The notes beneath the pieces were generated by a model, which saw nothing but the letters and a program-made list of their open reading frames with translations, was not told where the DNA came from and made no database searches. 5,074 nucleotides of DNA from Campylobacteraceae bacterium (lineage in GTDB: Bacteria; Campylobacterota; Campylobacteria; Campylobacterales; Sulfurovaceae), in assembly GCA_027023325.1 (NCBI GenBank), contig JALVVQ010000011.1, forward strand, positions 1 through 5,074, given 5' to 3'. The translations under genes and the position numbers were made by a program. Shown piece by piece: positions 1-5,074 of the stretch; within the stretch, counting starts at the first letter, position 1; each line of letters begins with the position of its first letter.

Positions 1-303
1 AAATATGACCTGAAAGTACCCTGTTTCGGACATGCTGGAGATGGCAATATCCATGTCAATGTGATGCTTGATGGCAGTGACGAGGTCGCACTGGCCAATG
101 GGCACAAGGCGATCGAAGAGATCTTTCAACTGGTCGTAGAGATGGGCGGCACTCTGAGCGGCGAACATGGCATCGGCACCAGCAAGGCTCCCTATATGCA
201 TATCGCCTTCAATGCAGCAGAGCTACAGCTCTTCAGAGACATCAAGCAGGCATTTGACCCCAACAATATTCTCAATCCGGGGAAAATGGGATTGCCAAGC
301 TAG
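1..303 (+). CDS. glcD: FAD-linked oxidase, glycolate oxidase GlcD / D-lactate dehydrogenase type, C-terminal part (5' end outside window)
   Basis: The reading frame is open from base 1 to a TAG at 301-303, giving 100 residues of a C-terminus. Visible family motifs are GHAGDGNIHVN (residues 10-20), GGTLSGEHGIG (49-59) and FDPNNILNPGKM near the end. These are hallmarks of the C-terminal domain of the vanillyl-alcohol-oxidase-type flavoproteins GlcD and D-lactate dehydrogenase; their conserved histidines lie near the flavin and substrate. Family members oxidise a 2-hydroxy acid (glycolate, D-lactate or similar) to the 2-oxo acid and pass electrons to the respiratory chain. The N-terminal FAD-binding domain is outside the window, so the substrate cannot be assigned; the glcD label rests on the family and on the recalled Campylobacter neighbourhood (glcD beside the yihY homologue). 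Nothing looks broken, and the gene ends normally with ILNPGKMGLPS. Confidence 0.9.
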   Translation, partial: KYDLKVPCFGHAGDGNIHVNVMLDGSDEVALANGHKAIEEIFQLVVEMGGTLSGEHGIGTSKAPYMHIAFNAAELQLFRDIKQAFDPNNILNPGKMGLPS

Positions 304-311
304 GCTTCGAT

Positions 312-340
312 AGGCTCAGCCACCTCATGTGTCTGAGCCT
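312..340 (+). terminator. Hairpin just after glcD, possible terminator or attenuator
   Basis: AGGCTCAG (312-319) is perfectly complementary to CTGAGCCT (333-340) across a 13-base loop, eight bases after the glcD stop. The 3' side is followed by only TTTC, so this is a weak intrinsic terminator at best. The GTG at 329, the most upstream possible start of the next gene, lies in the loop, which argues against that start. It could reduce read-through from glcD into yihY. Confidence 0.4.
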
Positions 341-361
341 TTCAGAGACAAATGGAAACAG

Positions 362-1183
362 ATGAAACCAAACAGACTTTTACGCAACTACTATATTTTT
401 CTCAGAGACTTTTTCAAGGATCTCTTTGATGACAAGATTGGGCATTATGCCTCTAGTCTCAGCTGGAGCACGCTCTTTTCTATCATCCCTCTCATGGCGA
501 TCATGCTTTGGGTATTTACTACACTTCCCATGTTTGAAAGTGTGTACGACAAGATAGAGAGGCTGATTTTCTCCAACCTTATGCCCACCGACTCCAAAGA
601 GGTCATGAGCTATATCAATACCTTTATTGACAATGCTGACAAGATGGGAACAGTGGGTATCCTCTATGTACTTTTTGCGGTCTTTATGTTCTTCAAAAAC
701 TATGACTATATCGTCAATGATATTTTCAATGTTCCCGGCAGAAGTCTCTGGAAGGCCATACGAACCTATCTGCTACTCATCATAGCTATCCCTGCCATGA
801 TGGGTGCTTCTTTTTGGCTCTCCTCTTTTATCCAGGGATATCTAGATCAAAACAGCATCACCAGTACTATCCATCTCTTCTATTTTCTACCCTATTTTAT
901 CGTTTGGGCACTCTTCTATATCACCTATCAGCTCTCCCCCAATACCCCTGTCTCCACACAGGCAGCCGCTGTCAGCTCTTTTATCGCTTCACTGATCTGG
1001 TATCTCTCCAAAAGTGGCTTTGTCTTCTATGTGATACACAACAAAACCTACGCCAGCATCTACGGTGGTATCTCCACACTGCTCTTCTTCTTTCTTTGGA
1101 TCTATATCTCCTGGGCCATCTTTTTGCACGGCATGAAATTCTGTGAACTACTAGACAAGGATGAAGAGATAGAGCAGATTTAG
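362..1183 (+). CDS. yihY: YihY/BrkB family inner-membrane protein (formerly annotated as ribonuclease BN)
   Basis: A 273-residue integral membrane protein of the YihY/virulence factor BrkB family. After a basic, amphipathic N-terminus comes the family signature with YASSLSWSTLFSIIPL (residues 29-44). About six hydrophobic segments follow (near 33-55, 97-114, 135-158, 172-192, 199-220 and 235-258), and the typical last segment contains YGGISTLLFFFLWIYISWA (234-252). The C-terminus is short and acidic. Length and topology fit the family. The 'rbn' name is historical, since RNase BN activity was later assigned to a different protein (RNase Z/ElaC); the real function of YihY is not settled. Start choice: the frame also permits GTG at 329 (11 residues longer), but that codon is in the loop of a hairpin and has no Shine-Dalgarno sequence. 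ATG 362 has only a weak GGAAA at 354-358. The gene is co-oriented with glcD and ends with TAG at 1181-1183. Confidence 0.87.
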   Translation: MKPNRLLRNYYIFLRDFFKDLFDDKIGHYASSLSWSTLFSIIPLMAIMLWVFTTLPMFESVYDKIERLIFSNLMPTDSKEVMSYINTFIDNADKMGTVGILYVLFAVFMFFKNYDYIVNDIFNVPGRSLWKAIRTYLLLIIAIPAMMGASFWLSSFIQGYLDQNSITSTIHLFYFLPYFIVWALFYITYQLSPNTPVSTQAAAVSSFIASLIWYLSKSGFVFYVIHNKTYASIYGGISTLLFFFLWIYISWAIFLHGMKFCELLDKDEEIEQI

Positions 1184-1193
1184 GGCTGTTCTC

Positions 1194-1240
1194 GACTAGG
1201 AGGTGGAAGGCTTTGCCTCCACCATACAGGACTAAAGTCT
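1194..1240. other. Structured intergenic element between convergent yihY and araC-type gene
   Basis: The 105-base gap 1184-1288 holds a strong hairpin: GGTGGA (1202-1207), bulged A1208, GGC (1209-1211), loop TTT, then GCC (1215-1217) and TCCACC (1218-1223). A second small hairpin follows, GGAC (1229-1232) with GTCT (1237-1240) around TAAA. A GACT at 1194-1197 can also pair with AGTC at 1236-1239, closing both into one fold. Neither strand has a U-run directly after the main stem, so it is not a textbook intrinsic terminator, though its place between two gene ends suggests a bidirectional transcript end. It may instead be a dispersed palindromic repeat; one copy cannot tell. Confidence 0.4.
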
Positions 1241-1288
1241 CCGTTTCCAAAAAATAAATATCCTTAGCTTGATAGCATTGGTGTGTCC

Positions 1289-2170
1289 TTATACATACTT
1301 CACCGGCACACAATAGGTGATATGAAAGCGTGCATCTTCACTCAAAAAATGATTCTTCTTGAAAATAGTATAGGAGGGTTTTGTCGTGGTTTCATAGCCA
1401 CTGTCCGGTAACCAATGATGATAGACCCACTGGATGAGTTTGAGGATATCGCCATACTTTCCTTCTACTTCAAATGTCGCATAGATACCACCAAACACAC
1501 GAAAGGTAGGTAGGTTGGTATTTTTGAGCGCTTTATCATCCTCTGGCACCACACAGGCAACATAATGACACTGATTCAAAGGGGTAACGATAGGGTTGTC
1601 ATGATACATGCCAATCTCCATATACGCCTCGATTTCATTGGTATAGATCCATGCCAGCATCTTCTGCCATACAGTCATAACCTTCTTGCTGTATCCCCTA
1701 TGACGAATATAGTAAGCCTTCTGGGGTGCCAGCTTGACAATCTTTGGTACCAGATGAGAAAAATCCGCATCTGAGATCGAAGCGGTTTCCGAACTACTCA
1801 ATATTCTGTTGGAATACTCCCTGTAGCCTCCTTTTCTCCATGCCTTGGGGGTCATATCAAAGCGCTGCCTAAATGCCCGGATAAAAGAGGTCTGGGCACT
1901 GTACCCACACATGGTCGCCACCTCGGTGATTGTGGATCGACTGTTGGTGATCAAAAGATTGGAAGCTTTCTGTAAACGGATAGACTTGATCATCTCATAG
2001 ATATTGACACCCATCTGCTCTTTGAATATCTTATGAAAATGAAATTTACTGATACCAAAGCTTTCTGACAACTCATCAATATTGATATCTGTCTCTATAT
2101 GGTCTGTGATATAGTGCATCAAATCATTGGCAAGTCGGCTGTGTCTCAGGTGTGTTTCTTTTTTATGCAT
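1289..2170 (-). CDS. AraC-family transcriptional regulator with C-terminal GyrI-like effector-binding domain
   Basis: A 293-residue protein from the chosen ATG at 2170. Residues about 12-112 form an AraC/XylS DNA-binding domain with two helix-turn-helices: INIDELSESFGISKFHFHKIF (about 29-49) and TITEVATMCGYSAQTSFIRAF (about 80-100). These are followed by the family-typical end FDMTPKAWRKG (104-114). A polar linker leads to a GyrI-like/SbmC-type domain (about 143-293), containing IRHRGYSKKV, FRVFGGIYATFEVEG and the terminal FHITYCVPV strand. GyrI-like domains in Rob- and BmrR-type regulators bind small hydrophobic or cationic ligands or partner proteins; the ligand here is unknown. The frame also permits GTG at 2227 (312 residues), but those 19 extra residues are encoded by the AT-rich control region, lie across a probable promoter, and have no Shine-Dalgarno sequence. 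The ATG also lacks one. The gene is divergent from the aminotransferase, its likely target, and convergent with yihY. Confidence 0.9.
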   Translation of the reverse strand: MHKKETHLRHSRLANDLMHYITDHIETDINIDELSESFGISKFHFHKIFKEQMGVNIYEMIKSIRLQKASNLLITNSRSTITEVATMCGYSAQTSFIRAFRQRFDMTPKAWRKGGYREYSNRILSSSETASISDADFSHLVPKIVKLAPQKAYYIRHRGYSKKVMTVWQKMLAWIYTNEIEAYMEIGMYHDNPIVTPLNQCHYVACVVPEDDKALKNTNLPTFRVFGGIYATFEVEGKYGDILKLIQWVYHHWLPDSGYETTTKPSYTIFKKNHFLSEDARFHITYCVPVKYV

Positions 2171-2175
2171 GCTAT

Positions 2176-2184
2176 AGTATAACA
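2176..2184 (-). promoter_or_regulatory. Extended -10 promoter of the AraC-type regulator
   Basis: On the minus strand this reads TGTTATACT, a TGn-TATACT extended -10. Epsilonproteobacterial vegetative promoters often depend on the -10 with little -35 conservation, and no good -35 is seen at 16-18 bp. The -10 ends six bases before the ATG at 2170, so the predicted transcript would begin at or within a few bases of the start codon. That is consistent with a leaderless mRNA and with the absence of a Shine-Dalgarno sequence. Inferred from sequence only. Confidence 0.5.
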
Positions 2185-2230
2185 CAAATTGAATAGTAAT
2201 AGCACAAATATCATTAATAATATTCACAAA
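2183..2230. repeat. Three phased direct repeats CACAAA(T/A), candidate AraC-type operator
   Basis: CACAAAT occurs at 2183-2189 and 2203-2209, and CACAAA at 2225-2230, all in the same orientation with start-to-start spacing of 20 and 22 bp, about two helical turns. AraC-type regulators commonly bind direct repeats spaced about 21 bp apart. The first copy overlaps the upstream edge of the regulator's own -10 element, as expected for autoregulation. The region is AT-rich, so chance similarity is possible, but the phasing is notable. Confidence 0.45.
2207..2224. promoter_or_regulatory. 18-bp near-perfect palindrome in the divergent control region
   Basis: AATATCATTAATAATATT is an inverted repeat about its centre with eight of nine pairs matching. 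It lies between the second and third CACAAA repeats and overlaps the second. It could be a binding site for a dimeric repressor or simply an AT-rich accident. AraC-type proteins normally use direct repeats, so it might belong to another regulator. Confidence 0.3.
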
Positions 2231-2232
2231 AA

Positions 2233-2248
2233 TTGCTCATTTTAGCAA
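2233..2248. promoter_or_regulatory. Short inverted repeat TTGCT-N6-AGCAA upstream of the aminotransferase promoter
   Basis: TTGCT (2233-2237) and AGCAA (2244-2248) form a perfect five-base inverted repeat with a six-base spacer. It is centred about 55 bp before the predicted aminotransferase transcription start, a position where activators can sit. The short arms make this weak evidence. Confidence 0.22.
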
Positions 2249-2279
2249 CAAGATAAGTGAAGAATTAACATACACTACC

Positions 2280-2288
2280 TGATACAAT
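2280..2288 (+). promoter_or_regulatory. Extended -10 promoter of the aminotransferase gene
   Basis: TGATACAAT matches the extended -10 form TGn-TACAAT. A start of transcription near 2295 would leave a leader of about 18 bases carrying the Shine-Dalgarno sequence. No proper -35 is seen (TTAACA at 2265-2270 is only 12 bp upstream). The element overlaps the GTG at 2289, so that codon is unlikely to be the translation start. Confidence 0.55.
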
Positions 2289-2299
2289 GTGGCTACCAG

Positions 2300-2306
2300 A
2301 AGGAGA
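2300..2306 (+). promoter_or_regulatory. Ribosome binding site fixing the aminotransferase start at 2313
   Basis: AAGGAGA at 2300-2306 lies six bases before the ATG at 2313. It is one of the best Shine-Dalgarno matches in the window. It decides against the in-frame GTG at 2289, which lies upstream of the ribosome site. Confidence 0.8.
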
Positions 2307-2312
2307 AAACAG

Positions 2313-3449
2313 ATGAAACGATCATTTATCAGAGAGATATTGGAACACACTACAAGCGACACCATCTCATTTGCAGGTGGCTTGCCAGATGAGAAACTCT
2401 TCCCGCATCTGGCACTTAGAGAATCGGCAACCCATGTCTTGGGTGATGCCAAATCGTTGCAGTACGGTACCACCCAAGGATACCTGCCACTCAGAAACAA
2501 GATCACCCACCTCTATACCACAGAAGGATTTAGAACGACAGCAGACAATATCATGATCACTTCAGGTGTACAGCAGGCACTGGATATCATCTCTCGCTAT
2601 CATCACCAGGAAGCCATTACGACAGAATCCCCTTCCTATCTGGGCGCCATGAACCTTTTTGATCTGAACCAACTCGAACAGCACCCGGTCACACTGCACA
2701 GAGATGGGATAGATATAGCTGCCTTTGAAACAAGTTTTTCCCAGACCAAGCTCGCCTATCTGATCCCTGACTTTCAAAACCCCACAGGCTACACCTACAC
2801 ACAGGAAAAGCGGGCACAGATTGCCAGGATTGTCAAAGAGCAGCAGGGCATACTGATAGAGGATGCCCCCTACAGTGAGCTTTATTTCAAAGAAAAAAAC
2901 CAAAGCATCAGTGCACTACTCCCCGAACAGAGTTTTCATCTGGGAAGCTTTTCCAAGGCGCTCGCTCCCAGCCTGAGATTGGGATGGATCAGAGCCGACA
3001 AAACACTACTGGAACCTCTACTTGCCTACAAAGAAGCGATGGATCTACATAGCAATGGACTCTCTCAGGCTATCGTAGATCATTATCTCACCGATCTTCA
3101 CCAGTACAGAAGCCATACCGCACTACTGAGGAAAATGTACAGCAAAAAAATGCAGGTTTTCAAAACCTATCTCGATGAACTGCTCCCTACACTCGAATAT
3201 ACCATACCCCAAGGCGGTATGTTCATCTATGGCAGGCTTCCCGGTATCAGTACCTCCGCACTGGTCAAGCATGCGCTCAAGCAGGGGGTTGTTTTTGTTC
3301 CTGGGAGAGAGTTTTACTATAAGCAGGAGAGAGATGATGAGCTGAGGCTCAACTTTACCAACTGTAGCGCAAAAGAGGTCTATCGAGGCCTTAGCATACT
3401 TGCTAGGATATACAAACAAGCATGTCACACAAATAAGAAGGCTGCATAG
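2313..3449 (+). CDS. PLP-dependent aminotransferase, class I/II fold (LysN / 2-aminoadipate aminotransferase-like)
   Basis: A 378-residue cytosolic fold-type I aminotransferase. Visible features in order: an N-terminal ISFAGGLPDEKLFP segment (18-31) typical of the LysN/MocR-related group; YGTTQGYLPLR (51-61); the ITSGVQQALD cofactor-phosphate segment (82-91); NPTG (156-159) with Asn156; IEDAPYSEL (182-190) with the pyridine-nitrogen Asp184 and Tyr187; SFSKALAPSLRLGW (212-225) with Lys215 as the Schiff-base lysine; and LRLNFTN (344-350) with Arg345 as the substrate carboxylate-binding arginine. All key residues are present, so an active enzyme is expected. It should transfer an amino group between an amino acid and a 2-oxo acid; relatives act on 2-aminoadipate, aromatic or branched-chain amino acids, so the substrate is not assigned. 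There is no N-terminal GntR domain, so it is not a MocR regulator. It diverges from the AraC-type regulator and its last 25 bp overlap convergent comEC. Confidence 0.92.
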   Translation: MKRSFIREILEHTTSDTISFAGGLPDEKLFPHLALRESATHVLGDAKSLQYGTTQGYLPLRNKITHLYTTEGFRTTADNIMITSGVQQALDIISRYHHQEAITTESPSYLGAMNLFDLNQLEQHPVTLHRDGIDIAAFETSFSQTKLAYLIPDFQNPTGYTYTQEKRAQIARIVKEQQGILIEDAPYSELYFKEKNQSISALLPEQSFHLGSFSKALAPSLRLGWIRADKTLLEPLLAYKEAMDLHSNGLSQAIVDHYLTDLHQYRSHTALLRKMYSKKMQVFKTYLDELLPTLEYTIPQGGMFIYGRLPGISTSALVKHALKQGVVFVPGREFYYKQERDDELRLNFTNCSAKEVYRGLSILARIYKQACHTNKKAA

Positions 3450-4687
3450 AGCAATGCCAACACCAGGAGTAGTAGAAATACTACCCTGCTCCAAATCGCA
3501 GCCACAGAAAGCCCGACATAAACAGCTGCTGCCCAAAATGGCATAAGCTTCTCAGTTCCCACTGGGGAAAAACCAAACAGCCACAATAGACCATCATCGA
3601 GAAGACCGCCCATCCCCAATAGATGCAGTACCATAGCCAAAGGGTAAAAAGGAATAAAGAGTATGGACAACAAAGGTGACAAGAGTTGATAGGGTGTTGT
3701 CATCCCAAAGACCGTATGCACGACGGGGAGCATCAATACAAAGATACCAAGGGGAATCACCAATAATGAAATGATTCCTTTATGCAGCCCCTTCGTGTAG
3801 TGCAAGAGAAGGAAGATATAGAATACCCCTGCAACAGAGAGCCAAAAGCCAAGCGAGACCAATAGCGCAGGGAAGAGCAGCAAAAGTATCAACCCAATGA
3901 TTGTCAAAAATGTAAAGCTCAACAGCTCCATACCGAGCAAGATGACAACCCACCCGACAAGCACCATCGCATAGGATCGTACCAGAGAAGGGGGAAATGC
4001 CACAAACCACAGATAGAGTCCCAGCACAAGTACCGTCACGAATCCCACATCCAAAAGCGAAAACCGATAAGGGAAATAGCGCTGCTGTACTGGCTTATAC
4101 ACAAACAACAACAGCCCATAAATAAGGCTCCAAAGAATCCCAAGATGAAAACCACTCAATGCCACCAAATGGCTCACCCCCAGCAGAGAGATCTTCTCTC
4201 TCAGCGCCTGAGAAAGTGGAGAAGCGAAGAAAATGCCTTGATAGAAAGACTGCATCATGGGGCTGTCATGCTGGCTGGCAACCTTCTGTTCCAACTGCTG
4301 CTTGATAGTAGAAGGAGAGGGAAGGGTCTGAGCAATACGACTCTTGATATAAAAAGAGCCCACATAGTCCCAAAACCCAATACGCTCACTGGGATAGAGC
4401 GCGAGGCGCACCCTCTCTCCCCTGTGATACTTTGTACTGTTGGCACTGGTAAAAAATACCCTTCCCTCTTCATCATAGAATTTGAGGACACTGTATGCTC
4501 TTCCGTTTCTCTCTTTGGGATAGGTGTTCAAGATGGTAGCAGTGGTGTAGTAGAGAGGCTTGGCAACAAAATCTCTGTAGGATTGGTAGGAGGAAAAGAG
4601 TCTCACTGACAGCAGCAACCCTATCAACACTATAAAGTACCCCCACTCTCTACGGTTTCCAAAAAGTGCGGGTTTTTCAATACGCAT
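3425..4687 (-). CDS. comEC: ComEC/Rec2 family DNA-uptake channel protein, short form
   Basis: A 420-residue polytopic membrane protein. A hydrophobic N-terminal segment (about 16-33) precedes a soluble beta-rich stretch (about 45-115) that corresponds to the OB-like/DUF4131 region of ComEC. The Competence domain follows, with GVSHLVALSGFHLGIL (170-185), PPSLVRSYAM (232-241) and FPALLVSLGFWLSVAGVF (272-289), then further helices to a hydrophobic C-terminus. ComEC carries single-stranded transforming DNA across the inner membrane during natural competence. The C-terminal metallo-beta-lactamase domain of the long Bacillus/Neisseria type is absent. The Helicobacter pylori homologue is similarly short, so this is probably the lineage form and not a truncation. 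ATG 4687 lies 11 bases after the dnaB stop with an AGAGG ribosome site overlapping that stop, suggesting co-transcription and coupling. The TGA at 3425-3427 lies inside the end of the convergent aminotransferase gene. Confidence 0.9.
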   Translation of the reverse strand: MRIEKPALFGNRREWGYFIVLIGLLLSVRLFSSYQSYRDFVAKPLYYTTATILNTYPKERNGRAYSVLKFYDEEGRVFFTSANSTKYHRGERVRLALYPSERIGFWDYVGSFYIKSRIAQTLPSPSTIKQQLEQKVASQHDSPMMQSFYQGIFFASPLSQALREKISLLGVSHLVALSGFHLGILWSLIYGLLLFVYKPVQQRYFPYRFSLLDVGFVTVLVLGLYLWFVAFPPSLVRSYAMVLVGWVVILLGMELLSFTFLTIIGLILLLLFPALLVSLGFWLSVAGVFYIFLLLHYTKGLHKGIISLLVIPLGIFVLMLPVVHTVFGMTTPYQLLSPLLSILFIPFYPLAMVLHLLGMGGLLDDGLLWLFGFSPVGTEKLMPFWAAAVYVGLSVAAIWSRVVFLLLLVLALLYAAFLFV

Positions 4688-4695
4688 TCGGAAAA

Positions 4696-4700
4696 CCTCT
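4696..4700 (-). promoter_or_regulatory. comEC ribosome binding site overlapping the dnaB stop codon
   Basis: On the minus strand the sequence TAGAGG joins the dnaB TAG stop (4701-4699) to an AGAGG Shine-Dalgarno sequence (4700-4696), eight bases before the comEC ATG at 4687. Ribosomes ending dnaB are thus placed directly on the comEC initiation site. Confidence 0.65.
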
Positions 4701-5074
4701 AGATAGGAGGCAACTCTACCTTGGCTTCACTCATGTCGATATTGCCCTCTTCATAGATGACTTCAAAAGGGGCATCATTCCCCTTCTCTGAATCCACAAA
4801 ACGGGTATAACGCTTCTGGAAGATCAGCTCCACTGTCCCTGTCGGGCCGTTTCGCTGCTTGCCGATGATCAGCTCTGCATCCTCTTCCTGCTTTTTACGG
4901 AATTCGCTCTTGTACTCTTTGCCCTCCGTTTTGGCGCGCATTTCTCGTTCTTTTTCAATCGCCTCTCGATAGACATCATCACGGTAGACAAAGAGGATAA
5001 TATCCGCATCCTGCTCTATCGCACCCGACTCACGCAGGTCTGAGAGCATTGGGCGTTTGTTGTCCCTGCTCTCC
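4699..5074 (-). CDS. dnaB: Replicative DNA helicase DnaB, C-terminal part (5' end outside window)
   Basis: The minus-strand frame is open from the window edge (first full codon at 5073-5071) to TAG at 4701-4699, giving 124 residues. ESRDNKRPMLSDLRESGAIE followed by QDADIILFVYRDDVY, and AELIIGKQRNGPTGTVEL, are the late helicase motifs of the RecA-like DnaB C-terminal domain; the KQRNG segment carries the conserved arginine that acts on the neighbouring subunit's ATP site. DnaB is the hexameric ring helicase that unwinds DNA at the replication fork. Between VYRDDVY and AELIIGKQRN lies a charged Lys/Glu/Arg-rich stretch of 30 residues (bases 4968-4879), where the E. coli protein has about nine. 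After the last motif there is a tail of roughly 44 residues ending KVELPPI. The Walker A and B motifs and N-terminal domain are outside the window. An ATG at 5049 is internal, not the start. comEC follows in the same transcript direction. Confidence 0.95.
   Translation of the reverse strand, partial: ESRDNKRPMLSDLRESGAIEQDADIILFVYRDDVYREAIEKEREMRAKTEGKEYKSEFRKKQEEDAELIIGKQRNGPTGTVELIFQKRYTRFVDSEKGNDAPFEVIYEEGNIDMSEAKVELPPI

Noticed and set aside
1240..1262. Minus-strand T-rich run after the araC-type gene (TTTATTTTTT) as an intrinsic terminator
   Set aside because: Only a three-bp stem (GCT-ATCA-AGC) precedes it, too weak; the strong hairpin lies on the wrong side of the run.
2265..2270. TTAACA as a -35 box for the aminotransferase promoter
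   Set aside because: The spacer to the TACAAT -10 is only 12 bp, too short for a sigma-70 type promoter; the extended -10 alone is more plausible.
2237..2506. 89-codon minus-strand frame covering the start of the aminotransferase and the control region
   Set aside because: It runs antisense to the conserved N-terminus of the aminotransferase and through its promoter, with no supporting motif.
3123..3536. 137-codon minus-strand open frame over the aminotransferase/comEC junction
   Set aside because: It overlaps two well-supported genes in other frames, and its Cys/Leu-rich translation resembles no family I recognise.
4145..4609. 154-codon open frame on the + strand, antisense to comEC
   Set aside because: It lies wholly inside comEC, whose family motifs are clear. 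The predicted protein is low in recognisable structure and has no ribosome site of note.
3425..4687. comEC as a truncated pseudogene because it lacks the C-terminal metallo-beta-lactamase domain
   Set aside because: The frame is intact from a good ribosome site to its stop, and short ComEC proteins of similar length are usual in this lineage (for example H. pylori).

Overview
This looks like a chromosomal segment of a Campylobacterota (epsilonproteobacterial) organism, probably a free-living sulfur/hydrogen-oxidising type such as Sulfurovum or Sulfurimonas. The grounds are the short ComEC without a metallo-beta-lactamase domain encoded directly behind dnaB, as in Helicobacter pylori; the glcD / yihY('rbn') / comEC neighbourhood, which I recall from Campylobacter jejuni; and a DnaB with a charged insert near its C-terminus. 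GC content looks moderate (mid-40s per cent by eye, not computed). The genus is inference.

Layout. At the left edge is the last 100 codons of a GlcD-type FAD-linked oxidase (+), then a hairpin, then a YihY/BrkB six-helix membrane protein (+). A 105-base gap with a strong hairpin separates yihY from a convergent AraC-family regulator with a C-terminal GyrI-like effector domain (-). Divergent from the regulator, across a roughly 140-base AT-rich control region, is a fold-type I PLP aminotransferase (+) of the LysN / 2-aminoadipate aminotransferase-like group. Its 3' end overlaps by 25 bp, tail to tail, the end of comEC (-). comEC lies 11 bases downstream of dnaB (-), whose C-terminal part runs off the right edge.

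How the genes relate. dnaB-comEC looks like a translationally coupled pair (replicative helicase, then DNA-uptake channel). glcD and yihY are co-oriented, but a hairpin lies between them. The regulator and aminotransferase form a divergent pair whose shared control region carries one extended -10 promoter per gene, three phased CACAAA direct repeats (20 and 22 bp apart) and two palindromes. That arrangement suggests the regulator controls itself and the aminotransferase. Compared with the Campylobacter order, the pair looks like a two-gene insertion between yihY and comEC.

I see no tRNA, rRNA, CRISPR array, insertion sequence or clearly new defence or mobile system. The most interesting unexplained structure is the divergent control region at 2171-2312.
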